Shown: piece by piece, positions 26,071-35,254 of the stretch | Numbering within the stretch: position 1 is the first letter of the stretch | Layout of the letters: every line of letters begins with the position of its first letter | Source of the DNA: JAJTFW01 sp903922455 | GTDB lineage: Bacteria; Bacteroidota; Bacteroidia; AKYH767-A; OLB10 | DNA length: 64,000 nucleotides | Direction: 5' to 3' | NCBI GenBank assembly: GCA_943329665.2 | Contig: CALQEU020000011.1 | Span: 1 to 64,000 of the forward strand | Translations under genes and position numbers: made by a program | Notes under the pieces: model-generated | What the model saw: only the letters and a program-made list of their open reading frames with translations | The model's database searches: none | What the model was told of the DNA's origin: nothing

Positions 26071-26328
26071 CTATCTTTGATATAATTGCTCAACATATGA
26101 TGTCACTTCCACCCTACTCCATTCATGAAAAACATTGGAATCACGATAAAAATATTGTTTTCTTAAATCATGGGTCCTTTGGATCTTGTCCGACGGCCCA
26201 TTGAACTCAATGGTGGTGGAAGGTCCACCGAATTGATCGGTATCAAAAGAATAAATTTTCTTGCATTGGGCATCCACTTGAATTTGCCAAAACAGAAATC
26301 CAACAATAAACAACAGTGATTTCATCAT
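26071..26328 (-). CDS. Small secreted protein of unknown function (85 aa)
   Basis: The ATG at 26328 gives a clear signal peptide (MMKSLLFIVGFLFWQIQVDA, cleavage near DAQC) and a mature part of about 66 residues with one Cys. The upstream extension of the frame is unlikely to be translated. No family is recognised. The product is short and isolated, so it could also be a remnant. Confidence 0.45.
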   Translation of the reverse strand: MMKSLLFIVGFLFWQIQVDAQCKKIYSFDTDQFGGPSTTIEFNGPSDKIQRTHDLRKQYFYRDSNVFHEWSRVEVTSYVEQLYQR

Positions 26329-26472
26329 GATCCGATAATAAAGATTGAATTTAATTATACTAAAGTAATAAGTTCTCTTCAAACAGCAAAATAAATCACG
26401 TTGCCCTATCACAATCAATAAAATAATCAAATATTACCTATCAAGAATACTTCATACGTAGACTAATCAATC

Positions 26473-27783
26473 TCAATTCTTAACAATACGATTTACTAAC
26501 GATTTCCCATCATTTGAAATTAATTTCAGTAGGTACATCCCATTTGAGAAATCGCTCAAATTCAATTTAAATTCTGCATCACTGAAGAACTCTGAAAACA
26601 TTTGCTTACCAGTAATATCCATCAAGATCACCTCAACTCTCCCTTGAGTTTTGTTTTGAATAGTAACTACATCATGAAATGGATTAGGCGAAATAGAAAA
26701 CGCTGCATCTGAACTCAAACTAGAGAGGGAAGTAGTATTACACATCACTTCATTCAATTTAATCCACACTGTATCATTAAAAGTAAAAGGCACTTCGCCG
26801 ACACCAGGAGCATTTCCCATTCGGATATAAACCAAATTTTGCGAAGGCACAATGTTGATGATTTGCCCATCCTTTCCCAGTGCAGCAATCATATCGCTAG
26901 GTGCATTTGGACTGAAGGAACCCGGAAAACTAAACTGCAATCCAGGAACCATGAAGGATGATTTCCCATTGAGCCAAGTTAAATAACCATAAGAAGGATT
27001 TAATGTTTGTGAGCTGTTCACCATTTGCTGATAATAACTGGTGTCGGTTAAAATTTGGTTTCCATTCCAATTTCCTTGACTCAACATCAGCAATCCAAAT
27101 CGCGCCATGCTTCTTGGTTTACTAAAGAACACATTATTATATCCACTCGGAAAAAATGCTCCTGTCATTCCTGTCGGATTTTTTACTTTCTGCGTGAAAT
27201 AACTATTCAACGATTGTCCGGTTGCCGATTCAATGACGCTATCCAACAAGGTATAAGGACCGTTATGATATGCCCAACGTGTACCCGCATCAGCTAGGTA
27301 TTGCAAACAAGTATCGAGTGTACAATAATGATCGGGAACACCATCATCGAGTCCGGAACTCATAGTAAGTTGATGTCGAATTGTAATTTTTTCTTCCTTC
27401 AGGGGAGGACAAACAGTCCAACCTGTTCCTAAATAATCGGAAGTTGTATCTTGAATAGAAAGAAATCCTTCTTGCTGGGCTATACCCACGGCAAATCCGG
27501 TTAACGTTTTGCCTGCCGAAGCCCAATACCAAACGCTATCTATCGTAAAAGTTCCGAAATATTTCTCGATCACAATTTTTCCATCCTTCAATAAAATAAA
27601 TGCTTTTGAATTTTTAGCTTCTAAATAATCGAGTAAAGAATCAATTTTGGGCTCACACCATCCTAAAGAAGCTGGAGAAAGTGTATCCCATGTATTACCG
27701 AGAAGCGGAGGGAAATAGAGGGTTTGTGATTTTCCAATAGATGGAATTAGTAGTAGAATTAGTATTACAATTCGTTTTATCAT
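26473..27783 (-). CDS. Serine hydrolase of the beta-lactamase/penicillin-binding class C family with T9SS tail
   Basis: The 436-residue protein has a signal peptide (cleavage near GKSQT). The catalytic SxxK is S89-A-G-K92 in WYWASAGKTLTG, and the second motif is Tyr172-His-Asn174 in WAYHNGPY. A KDGQ-like third motif lies near residue 300 (ALGKDGQIINIV). The last 75 residues (FSISPNPFHDVVTI, MDITGKQMF, SNGMYLLKL) are a type A T9SS signal, so the enzyme is exported to the surface or medium. It could be an esterase or peptidase; the substrate is unknown. Confidence 0.9.
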   Translation of the reverse strand: MIKRIVILILLLIPSIGKSQTLYFPPLLGNTWDTLSPASLGWCEPKIDSLLDYLEAKNSKAFILLKDGKIVIEKYFGTFTIDSVWYWASAGKTLTGFAVGIAQQEGFLSIQDTTSDYLGTGWTVCPPLKEEKITIRHQLTMSSGLDDGVPDHYCTLDTCLQYLADAGTRWAYHNGPYTLLDSVIESATGQSLNSYFTQKVKNPTGMTGAFFPSGYNNVFFSKPRSMARFGLLMLSQGNWNGNQILTDTSYYQQMVNSSQTLNPSYGYLTWLNGKSSFMVPGLQFSFPGSFSPNAPSDMIAALGKDGQIINIVPSQNLVYIRMGNAPGVGEVPFTFNDTVWIKLNEVMCNTTSLSSLSSDAAFSISPNPFHDVVTIQNKTQGRVEVILMDITGKQMFSEFFSDAEFKLNLSDFSNGMYLLKLISNDGKSLVNRIVKN

Positions 27784-27829
27784 TTTAATCGATTCAATTA
27801 TTTTACTAAGTTAATTATATCAAAATAAT

Positions 27830-28411
27830 TTATTGCAACCGAACATTAAATAATATTGAAATATCGGTATCATATACTAAATTATCTGCTTTCGCTTGTT
27901 CGGACGTGAAATGTCGCAACTCTACCGTATACGTACCCACTCCTGCAGCGGAAGTTTTTAAGATGGATGACAATCCAATAGGTTTAAAATTAACATCCAA
28001 ATCCAATATTGTCGTTTCAATAAAGTTCGCTACAGGACTTGGTGAAAAGACAAATAAATGCACATTACCCTCGTCCAAGATTTCATTCGAAACAGTATCT
28101 ACCGGGCTTTTGGTTTCATCCAATACAAGGATCTCCATATAGTACGTCTTATTGTTTAATAAGAGGATGGAATCGATAGTAGCTACATTGCCTCCAGGAC
28201 CATCTACATCCGAAAAGGTGGCAACATGCGCTACATTTCCTGTCACGGAATCTTTAAAAACCAATGTTACTTTCGTAATTAATTCTGATTGATTGATTGG
28301 TGCCGGCGTTTCGGTGGATTTATCCTTGCAGGAAGTAAATGAACTTGTAATAACAAGTAATGCTATAAACATAAGAAATCCAGACTTTTTTAATTCAACT
28401 TTAGTTTTCAT
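27830..28411 (-). CDS. Lipoprotein encoded downstream of a TonB-dependent receptor
   Basis: The 193-residue protein has a signal peptide with lipobox TSC (FTSCKDK, Cys near residue 28). The mature part is beta-rich with no recognised catalytic motif. The gene starts 80 bp after the receptor gene, in the same direction, and probably belongs to the same uptake operon. Small lipoproteins of this layout accompany metal-type receptors in Bacteroidota. That role is inferred from position. Confidence 0.75.
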   Translation of the reverse strand: MKTKVELKKSGFLMFIALLVITSSFTSCKDKSTETPAPINQSELITKVTLVFKDSVTGNVAHVATFSDVDGPGGNVATIDSILLLNNKTYYMEILVLDETKSPVDTVSNEILDEGNVHLFVFSPSPVANFIETTILDLDVNFKPIGLSSILKTSAAGVGTYTVELRHFTSEQAKADNLVYDTDISILFNVRLQ

Positions 28412-28491
28412 AATTTTAATTTTTAAAATTTTGTTAAATAATTTTGTTTATCTTTTTTAATAAGTTTTTAATCATTTTTTTACTTACAACA

Positions 28492-30834
28492 TTAGTCATG
28501 CGGATGAGCGTGTTCTGCTGTTTTAAATGAAAGGGGAATTTTCAGCTTCAATGAAATATTCCGACCCATTTCATCCATATAATACCGGAAGCGATTGAGA
28601 TAATCACGATACCGGGTATTCAACAAATTATTCACGGATAACCCGATAATGATTTGTTGATGATGCGCAATTAAAGTACACGCTGCATCAAAACCAATTA
28701 AGGTATATGCCTGGGGGGGCGGAATAAAATCACTGTTATCAATGTATCGACTTTGTTCCATCACATGGAGCACCGAAACGCCGATACTTTGATCTTTACG
28801 ACGATCGCTATCTTTCATGCGATAGCTTAACAACTGATCAAACTGAGGAGCCGGAATCAACTCCAAGTAACGATTGGACGTGAAGTTCCAGGCATATACC
28901 AGACTGTTCTTGGAAGTGAAATTGAACCGATCACTTACCTGCCAATTGAATGAAAAATCAATCCCTTTAAAACCAGCATCAACGTTCTTATACGCGAAAG
29001 AAGGAAATGCACCGTTCACCGTAAGTACTGGTTTTGCTGTTGGCGCCAGGTAAATATAATCCTGAATATACATGTAAAATAAATTCACTTCTACGGCAAG
29101 TCGATTCGTTTGAACATTCATCACGGCATTCATATTCCATGCTTTTTCTACACCCAGCGTCGTATCTCCAATTTCAAAACTTGCTGCACCATGATGAAGG
29201 CCATTGCTAAACCACTCGTTGATGCTAGGCGCACGAGCTGTTCTTCCTGCATTCAATCTCCAGGTAAAAACAGAATCCTGCTTAAACAAAAAACCAGTTG
29301 ACCATCCCAAGATATTAAACATGTAATCATTTTGCAGGACTTCATTATTTACATTTCGATACACCGTTTGCGTTTTCACATCGTAACGCAGGCCCGACTC
29401 CCACTCTACCCGATTCTTCTTATACTTCACTATCCCATACGCCCCGCCGTTATACAATTGATAGTTTGGTACGAAAAAACGAAGACCACCATACTGATTA
29501 TCCTGCAACATGCCGGAAAGACCGATGTTCGCTTTAAAGCCCTTCACATTTCTCGTCTCCAGGTTTAGGTCTAGGGTATGCGTAAACAATTGCAATTCGA
29601 GTTCAGGACGATTCAACGCCGCCAAAGAATCATTCAATGGTTTAAACCGATCGAATTCGACCCTGCGGTTGTATTGATAACCGTATAAGAAATTCAATTT
29701 CCCTACATTCGTGATCGTCCACCAGGCTTTTGTAGAAAACAGATAATGCAAGATTTCTTGCCGGGGATTCGAAATTTTGTACGTAAAGCGATCATTCGTG
29801 ATTGTTTCTCCGGATTGAATAATCCGGGTAAGGTCGCTTACATTTCCAATATGTGCACCCTTAAAAATACCAAGCGTTGTTTTAAATTGACTAAAGAAAG
29901 TCTCCACGCCAAATCGATTTCTTTCCAATCCGAGGCTTGCACTCCAATTCACTTCATCAAAACCGGTATTTTCCAAATACACATCAGGAGTACTCACATT
30001 GCCAGATTTTTTTAGCGTTCCTTGCAATCGCCAGCACACATCATAAAATTTTCCGAGATGTTGTTCTACTAATCCCGAGACGACACCTTGCTGACCATTT
30101 GAAAAGGCAGCCAAATTCAATTCAGCATGGATGCCGGGCTCATGAAGGAGTTTACGTGGCTCTACTATGATCACGCCTGCGATTGCATCGGCACCAAATT
30201 GAATTGAAGAAACACCTTTTATCACTTGCAATTTATTCGCCACATACGGATCAATTTCGGGCGCATGCTCTGTTCCCCACTGTTGACCCTCTTGTCGAAT
30301 GCCTGCGTTCATAATAATCACACGCTGACTGTGCATACCATGGATAACAGGCTTTACGATGGAAGAACCGGTTGACATTCCAGTTACACCAGTTACGTTC
30401 TTCAAATATGAAGTTAAACTAAGTCCAGCGCTTTTTCGCATTTCTATTTGTGAAACAGAATCTTTCAGTTGTGTATTTTTTCCTTCAGAATGTTCCGCGA
30501 CCACTTCGGTTTGTTTCAATTCTTTGGAGGTAGTCATCAATCTCAATTTTACTTCAATATTTTTTCGAAGGGAAATGGATTGAATCAATGTATCAAATCC
30601 GATATAGTAGGATTTCAATTCAACATCACCAGCACAAAGCTCATTGAAAACAAATTCGCCATTTTCATTACATACTACAATTTTTCCAGCGGGCATCAAT
30701 TCCACTCTGGCAAAAGGTAAAGTTGTTTTCGATTGTGCATCGATCACCTTCCCTGAAATTCGATAAATACAATTCGTTTGTGCTTTACTATTCATAGAAA
30801 TGAATAATAAAAGCAAGCATAAAGTTTTATGCAT
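28492..30834 (-). CDS. TonB-dependent outer-membrane receptor, probable metal or metal-chelate uptake
   Basis: The 780-residue protein has a signal peptide (ending NSKAQT), a carboxypeptidase-regulatory-like domain (about 25-105; ISGKVIDAQSKTTLPFARVEL), a plug domain (about 115-225, with VTGVTGMSTGSSIVKPVIHGM) and a beta barrel to the end. The extreme C-terminus (TAEHAHPHD) is His-rich. The absence of a SusD partner and the neighbouring His/Cys-rich small protein point to an ion or metal chelate rather than a polysaccharide. Confidence 0.9.
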   Translation of the reverse strand: MHKTLCLLLLFISMNSKAQTNCIYRISGKVIDAQSKTTLPFARVELMPAGKIVVCNENGEFVFNELCAGDVELKSYYIGFDTLIQSISLRKNIEVKLRLMTTSKELKQTEVVAEHSEGKNTQLKDSVSQIEMRKSAGLSLTSYLKNVTGVTGMSTGSSIVKPVIHGMHSQRVIIMNAGIRQEGQQWGTEHAPEIDPYVANKLQVIKGVSSIQFGADAIAGVIIVEPRKLLHEPGIHAELNLAAFSNGQQGVVSGLVEQHLGKFYDVCWRLQGTLKKSGNVSTPDVYLENTGFDEVNWSASLGLERNRFGVETFFSQFKTTLGIFKGAHIGNVSDLTRIIQSGETITNDRFTYKISNPRQEILHYLFSTKAWWTITNVGKLNFLYGYQYNRRVEFDRFKPLNDSLAALNRPELELQLFTHTLDLNLETRNVKGFKANIGLSGMLQDNQYGGLRFFVPNYQLYNGGAYGIVKYKKNRVEWESGLRYDVKTQTVYRNVNNEVLQNDYMFNILGWSTGFLFKQDSVFTWRLNAGRTARAPSINEWFSNGLHHGAASFEIGDTTLGVEKAWNMNAVMNVQTNRLAVEVNLFYMYIQDYIYLAPTAKPVLTVNGAFPSFAYKNVDAGFKGIDFSFNWQVSDRFNFTSKNSLVYAWNFTSNRYLELIPAPQFDQLLSYRMKDSDRRKDQSIGVSVLHVMEQSRYIDNSDFIPPPQAYTLIGFDAACTLIAHHQQIIIGLSVNNLLNTRYRDYLNRFRYYMDEMGRNISLKLKIPLSFKTAEHAHPHD

Positions 30835-30906
30835 ACTAGTACATTAAATTAAAAAAATAAGAAATAAGAGACAAATACGCTGATTCCATCAGCATAAAAA
30901 ATTAAT

Positions 30907-31230
30907 CTAAATGACAACAGGAGGTCCACGTCCATCACTTTCAAAAAATGGATGTTGGATACTATTAATTTCAAAGAAAGTAATTTGAGAAAAACGAAAC
31001 GCAATTGGATTTAAATTAAAACTATTCTCCTGATGAAAAATAGCAGGTAACGATAATTCAAGTACTAAACAATGTTGATGATGTTCAGCAACAGTTGATG
31101 CATTCGTACTAACATGACAATCTATTGAATCCTCATGTTCACAGAGGGAATGCCATAAAGACGCAGGAATTAGCACCTGCAGAAAAAGCAGTAAAAATAA
31201 ATAGGGCGCTATTTTTTTAATAGAGATCAC
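30907..31230 (-). CDS. Small His/Cys-rich membrane-anchored protein ending in a GRGPP motif
   Basis: The start appears to be GTG at 31230. The 107-residue protein has an N-terminal signal or anchor helix (8-25), then a stretch with WHSLCEHEDS, DCHV and AEHHQHC that offers at least three Cys and five His as metal ligands, and ends with DGRGPPVVI. Small proteins with a His/Cys core and a C-terminal RGPP are often encoded just ahead of TonB receptors in this phylum. I infer a metal-sensing or metal-handling role. The gene lies 72 bp before the receptor and 15 nt after DUF4159. Confidence 0.7.
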   Translation of the reverse strand: MISIKKIAPYLFLLLFLQVLIPASLWHSLCEHEDSIDCHVSTNASTVAEHHQHCLVLELSLPAIFHQENSFNLNPIAFRFSQITFFEINSIQHPFFESDGRGPPVVI

Positions 31231-31245
31231 TTCAGTTTATACGAA

Positions 31246-31905
31246 CTAATTACTAAATACATATTGAATCATATTTGCGCCCATTCGCAACGCTTTTTGT
31301 CGAGCATCCGGAGAATCTTTATGCACCTCGGGATCTTCCCAACCGTCGCCTAAATCACATTCGAAATCATAAAAACAAACTAAACGCCCATCATAAAACA
31401 ATCCAAATCCTTGCGGAGCTGTTCCATCGTGCTCATGTACTTTAGGGAGTCCGTTAGGGAAATCAAATTTTTGATGATAAATGGGATGGTTAAAAGGAAC
31501 TTCTACAAAATCCAATTCCGGAAAAACTTTTTTCATTTGTGGGCGGATGAATTTATCCATTCCATAATTATCGGAGATGTGCAAGAATCCGCCAGCCATT
31601 AAATAATTTCTCAAATTTTGTGTTTCTTGTGTATTGAAGACTACGTTTCCGTGTCCTGTCATGTGAACAAAAGGATAATTAAACAATTCGGGACTTCCTA
31701 CTTCTACAATTCCTTGTTCTTCGTTGATAGTCGTTCCTAAATTTCGATTACAAAAATCGACTAAGTTTTTCAATGATGTATCGAGGTTGGCATACCAATC
31801 GCCGCCACCACTATATTTCAGCAATGCGATTTTCATACTCGATCCAGCAGGCGAGAAAGAAGAGAAAAAAATCACCGCGAATACAACCAATACTTTCTTC
31901 ATCAT
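31246..31905 (-). CDS. DUF4159-domain secreted protein
   Basis: The 219-residue protein has a signal peptide (MMKKVLVVFAVIFFSSFSPA). DWYANLDTSLKNLVDF, FVHMTGHGNVVF and LRNYLMAGGFLHISDNYG are diagnostic of DUF4159, a glutamine-amidotransferase-like fold of unknown function. It is the first gene of a possible minus-strand operon with the small His/Cys protein. A TAGTTTTG element ends 4 nt before the ATG. Confidence 0.9.
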   Translation of the reverse strand: MMKKVLVVFAVIFFSSFSPAGSSMKIALLKYSGGGDWYANLDTSLKNLVDFCNRNLGTTINEEQGIVEVGSPELFNYPFVHMTGHGNVVFNTQETQNLRNYLMAGGFLHISDNYGMDKFIRPQMKKVFPELDFVEVPFNHPIYHQKFDFPNGLPKVHEHDGTAPQGFGLFYDGRLVCFYDFECDLGDGWEDPEVHKDSPDARQKALRMGANMIQYVFSN

Positions 31906-31909
31906 CTTA

Positions 31910-31917
31910 CAAAACTA
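31910..31917 (-). promoter_or_regulatory. -7-like element TAGTTTTG of the DUF4159 gene
   Basis: It matches TAnnTTTG, 4 nt before the start codon at 31905; a leaderless transcript is predicted. No -33 TTG was seen. Confidence 0.45.
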
Positions 31918-31949
31918 AGAAATGTAAGCCATTTCTGGATGAGGAAAAC

Positions 31950-32642
31950 TTAAAGATTAAAGGCAGCTACGGCTTTCAATCCAGCTGTCTCAGTACGCAG
32001 GCGTGAATTTCCCAACGACAAGGCCTTATAGCCCATGCTGAGGGCCTTTTCAATCTCCTCAGGGGAGAAATCACCTTCCGGACCGATGAGCACTAACGCA
32101 CTCGGAATAGAATACAAATCCCTCGCCTCTTGCTTTTGGGATTCTACACAATGCGCTATAAAATTAGCAACTTCATTTACTTTTTGCGATTCCAACAACT
32201 TTTCAAAAGAACATTCTTCGTTCACTATTGGAAAATAATAATGTTGAGATTGGCGAGCAGCGGAGACCACTAATTTTTGAATTCGCTCTAGCTTTAGTGT
32301 TTTACGTTCGGAGTGACGACAAATAATAGGCGTAATTTCAGCAATCCCCAATTCGGTAGCTTTCTCCACAAACCATTCGAAGCGATCAATATTTTTTGTT
32401 GGGGCAATAGCGACATGTAATTTACGTGCGGGCACAGGAAAGATTTCCTTTTCCAACACATTTAGCAGCACTTGTTTTTTTGATACTTGTATGGCTTCAC
32501 ACAAAGCGCGGGTTCCGTTTCCATCAGTCACTTCAATTTGTTTTCCTTGAGAAAATCGAAGAACATGAATGAAATGGTGAGTTTCTTCATCGGGAAGATA
32601 AAATTCCGAAGCGGATAAGTCAGGAGCGAAGAAGAGGTGCAT
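31950..32642 (-). CDS. rsmE: 16S rRNA (uracil1498-N3)-methyltransferase RsmE
   Basis: The 230-residue protein carries the RsmE marks: HHFIHVLRFSQGKQIEVTDGNG near the N-terminus, KNIDRFEWFVEKATELGIAE (about 93-112), and the SPOUT knot LVLIGPEGDFSPEE and LGNSRLRTETAGL near the C-terminus. It methylates U1498 of 16S rRNA as a dimer. The start codon is 4 nt from a -7-like element and 22 bp from an octamer array. Confidence 0.96.
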   Translation of the reverse strand: MHLFFAPDLSASEFYLPDEETHHFIHVLRFSQGKQIEVTDGNGTRALCEAIQVSKKQVLLNVLEKEIFPVPARKLHVAIAPTKNIDRFEWFVEKATELGIAEITPIICRHSERKTLKLERIQKLVVSAARQSQHYYFPIVNEECSFEKLLESQKVNEVANFIAHCVESQKQEARDLYSIPSALVLIGPEGDFSPEEIEKALSMGYKALSLGNSRLRTETAGLKAVAAFNL

Positions 32643-32646
32643 TGTG

Positions 32647-32654
32647 CGAAATTA
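32647..32654 (-). promoter_or_regulatory. -7-like element TAATTTCG of rsmE
   Basis: It matches seven of eight positions of TAnnTTTG, 4 nt before the start codon. The -33 position would fall inside the octamer array at 32665-32744. Confidence 0.35.
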
Positions 32655-32664
32655 GAAAAAAATT

Positions 32665-32744
32665 GGTGGATTGGTGGATTGGTGGATTGGTGGATTGGTG
32701 GATTGGTGGATTGGTGGATTGGTGGATTGGCGGATTGGCGGATT
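32665..32744. repeat. Ten-copy octamer array (GGTGGATT x8, GGCGGATT x2)
   Basis: It has eight perfect GGTGGATT units (32665-32728) and two GGCGGATT units (32729-32744), with no interruption. It lies directly upstream of rsmE and covers its expected -33 promoter region. Confidence 0.97.
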
Positions 32745-32883
32745 GCTGCGCTACGAAGTCTGTACGAAGTACAGTACTTCATAGGTGAATTGCTGCGCTA
32801 CGAAGTCTGTACGAAGTACTGTACTTCATGGGTAAGTTGCTGCGCCCTGCTGTCGAAACGAAGTGAAGTACAGCAGGGGTAAG
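32743..32883. repeat. 47-bp tandem repeat, three copies, with internal palindromes
   Basis: Units begin at 32743, 32790 and 32837 with TTGCTGCG. The first two are nearly identical and each holds a 15-nt dyad (GAAGTACAGTACTTC at 32766, GAAGTACTGTACTTC at 32813) whose centre base is complementary between copies. The third has diverged into a hairpin CCCTGCTGT/ACAGCAGGG (32845-32853 with 32870-32878). A TCGCGAGGCTTCGCGA hairpin follows at about 32898-32914. Confidence 0.92.
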
Positions 32884-33020
32884 TTGGTAAATTTGTGTCG
32901 CGAGGCTTCGCGATGGTGGATTGTGAATTATTGAAAAGAACTAAATAAATATGTAGCTCAGAACTGCAATTAAAATGAAAGTGCCCTTTAGTGCTTATGG
33001 GTGTGAAAGAAATTTTTCTT

Positions 33021-33060
33021 TAACACTAAAGGCACTAGAGGGCACTAGAGAACACTAGAG
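33021..33060. repeat. 10-bp tandem repeat of the CACTAGAG type
   Basis: GGCACTAGAG, GGCACTAGAG and AACACTAGAG (33031-33060) follow a degenerate unit, 30 bp downstream of the pckA stop codon. The same wording recurs at 61100-61117. Confidence 0.88.
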
Positions 33061-33089
33061 TATTTTATTCCTAGAGAAGGAAAAAATAT

Positions 33090-34706
33090 TTATGCTACTT
33101 CATGTACAGATGGAGCGGCGGAAAGAATTTCGGCGCTGCAACCTTCGGCGTATTGAGTGAAGTTTTTAACAAACTTGGTGGCTAGATCACTAGCCGTTTG
33201 ATCAAATGCTGCGGTATCTTTCCATGTTTTACGTGGATTTAAAATATCATCCGGAACATTGGTACAAGTAGTAGGAATTTGCAGACGGAAGATCGGCATC
33301 TCTTCAAATTTTACTTTATCGAATTCACCATTCAATGCAGCAGAAATCATAGCACGTGTATAGCTCAACTTCATTCTTGAACCTACACCAAATGCTCCAC
33401 CACTCCATCCTGTATTTACCAACCAAACTTTGATGTCTGGATTATCTTTTAATTTTTTTCCTAATAATTCCGCATACTTCGCAGGATGTAAAGGCAAGAA
33501 TGCTTTTCCAAAACATGCGGAGAAGGTAGTAGTTGGCTCAGTAATTCCCATTTCAGTACCTGCCACTTTCGCAGTATAACCAGAGATGAAATGATACATC
33601 GCTTGCTCGTTTGATAATCGGCTAATAGGAGGCAATACACCAAATGCATCGCATGTTAAAAAGAAAATATTTTTAGGTGGAGTTGCTACTGAAGGCTCCA
33701 CCGCATTATCAATAAAATCGATTGGATAAGCGACACGAGTATTTTCTGTCTTGCTAACATTATCGTAATCTGGACTTGTAGTGCCCGGAACAAATTCGAT
33801 ATTCTCCAATAAAGAACCGAAACGAATGGCTTTGAAGATTTGTGGTTCTTTCTCTGCAGAAAGATTCACACACTTCGCATAACATCCCCCTTCAAAATTG
33901 AAAACTGAATCGTCGCTCCATCCATGTTCATCATCACCAATCAGTCCACGATTTGGATCAGCGCTCAACGTTGTTTTTCCTGTTCCCGATAATCCGAAGA
34001 ACAAAGCAGTATCACCTTTCGCTCCAATGTTTGCAGAGCAATGCATACTTAATACGCCTTTATGCTGAGGAAGAATATAATTTAACACCGTGAAAATTCC
34101 TTTTTTAATTTCACCGGTGTAACCTGTTCCACCAATTAGAATCATCTTCTTCGTGAAATTAATCATGGCAAAATTATGCTGACGTGTTCCATCAATAGCG
34201 GGATCCGCCATAAATCCAGGAGCATTTACGATCACCCAATCAGGTTGAATCGTTTCAATTTCTTTGTTGGTTGGACGCAAGAATAAATTATTCGCAAATA
34301 AATTTTGCCAAGGATATTCAGTCACTACGCGAACATTCAAACGATAACGTTGATCGGCACACGCATATGCATCGCGCACATACACTTCGCGATTCGTTAA
34401 ATACGCTTGCATGCGCGTATAAATTTGATCAAACTTTGCAGGATCAAACTTGATATTAATATCACCCCACATCACCGTATTTTCGGTTTCTGCATCTAAT
34501 ACAGTAAACTTATCTTTTGGTGAGCGGCCGGTAAATTCACCGGTATCAATAGCCAAAGCACCAGTATTGGTGAGTTCTCCCATTCCTTGAAGGATAGTAT
34601 CTTCCACCAATTCAGCGGGTGATAAATTCCAATAAGCCGTCGCAACGTTCTTAAGTCCCAGATCTGCTACAGATGCATTGGGGTTCTTCAATCCGTATTC
34701 GTTCAT
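33090..34706 (-). CDS. pckA: Phosphoenolpyruvate carboxykinase (ATP)
   Basis: The 538-residue protein is full length for ATP-type PEPCK. GEFTGRSPKDKF (about 57-68) is the substrate-binding loop, FFGLSGTGKTTLS (about 238-250) the kinase P-loop, and LIGDDEHGWSDD the metal-binding segment. It converts oxaloacetate and ATP to PEP at the start of gluconeogenesis. A well-formed promoter lies upstream and repeats occupy its downstream flank. Confidence 0.98.
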   Translation of the reverse strand: MNEYGLKNPNASVADLGLKNVATAYWNLSPAELVEDTILQGMGELTNTGALAIDTGEFTGRSPKDKFTVLDAETENTVMWGDINIKFDPAKFDQIYTRMQAYLTNREVYVRDAYACADQRYRLNVRVVTEYPWQNLFANNLFLRPTNKEIETIQPDWVIVNAPGFMADPAIDGTRQHNFAMINFTKKMILIGGTGYTGEIKKGIFTVLNYILPQHKGVLSMHCSANIGAKGDTALFFGLSGTGKTTLSADPNRGLIGDDEHGWSDDSVFNFEGGCYAKCVNLSAEKEPQIFKAIRFGSLLENIEFVPGTTSPDYDNVSKTENTRVAYPIDFIDNAVEPSVATPPKNIFFLTCDAFGVLPPISRLSNEQAMYHFISGYTAKVAGTEMGITEPTTTFSACFGKAFLPLHPAKYAELLGKKLKDNPDIKVWLVNTGWSGGAFGVGSRMKLSYTRAMISAALNGEFDKVKFEEMPIFRLQIPTTCTNVPDDILNPRKTWKDTAAFDQTASDLATKFVKNFTQYAEGCSAEILSAAPSVHEVA

Positions 34707-34722
34707 AATTATTTCGATCGCA

Positions 34723-34754
34723 CAAATTTACAGTAAATTCTAGTGGGATAGCAA
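34723..34754 (-). promoter_or_regulatory. Promoter TTG-N21-TAAATTTG of pckA
   Basis: TTG (34754-34752) and TAAATTTG (34730-34723) on the minus strand are 21 nt apart. The -7 element ends 16 nt before the pckA ATG. Confidence 0.65.
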
Positions 34755-34777
34755 GTCAAATCGACTTACTTATGTCA

Positions 34778-35251
34778 CTATTTAAACCGACTTTTCATAT
34801 TTTCAGTGATCTGAATCAGTTCCTTTCCTTGAATAACTTTATTCAATCCATCGATGAAATTATTTTGTTCTGAGGCATTTAGCTCTTCTAAAGTAAAACA
34901 ACAATCTACTTCGCCTTCACGGCCCCATGGAATCGTATAATAAGAGACTACTTTATTATTTTTAAGCTTATAATCATATACATAAGACTCCAAAATGGCT
35001 TTTGCTTCTGGATCCGTTCCAGCTCCAATACTAATAAAACTCACCACCATACGAAAGGTATCTGGACCTGCCATAGCTTGTTCACGTGTCCAAACTTCCA
35101 TGGAGACTAAAGGTCTAGTTGGATTTGATGGAGTTGGTTCCACAATTTCAGCTTCAGATTTATTTGAATTATCACTAGAATTTTTACTTGATTTACAAGC
35201 GTTTAAGGAGATTGCAAGCACAACAAATCCTATTATTTTTAAAGTTCGCAT
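34778..35251 (-). CDS. Small lipoprotein of unknown function
   Basis: The ATG at 35251 was chosen because a TAATTTTG element at 35262-35255 would lie inside any longer frame. The 157-residue product has a signal peptide with lipobox LNAC (Cys near 19), a Ser/Asn-rich linker, then a compact domain with adjacent Cys residues in EVDCCFTLEEL. No family is recognised. It is followed upstream by the DUF423 gene in the same direction. Confidence 0.72.
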   Translation of the reverse strand: MRTLKIIGFVVLAISLNACKSSKNSSDNSNKSEAEIVEPTPSNPTRPLVSMEVWTREQAMAGPDTFRMVVSFISIGAGTDPEAKAILESYVYDYKLKNNKVVSYYTIPWGREGEVDCCFTLEELNASEQNNFIDGLNKVIQGKELIQITENMKSRFK

Positions 35252-35254
35252 ATT

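Noticed and set aside
32528..32882. Open frames on both strands through the octamer and 47-bp arrays
   Set aside because: Translations are pure tandem words; the minus-strand frame also overlaps rsmE antisense or out of frame.
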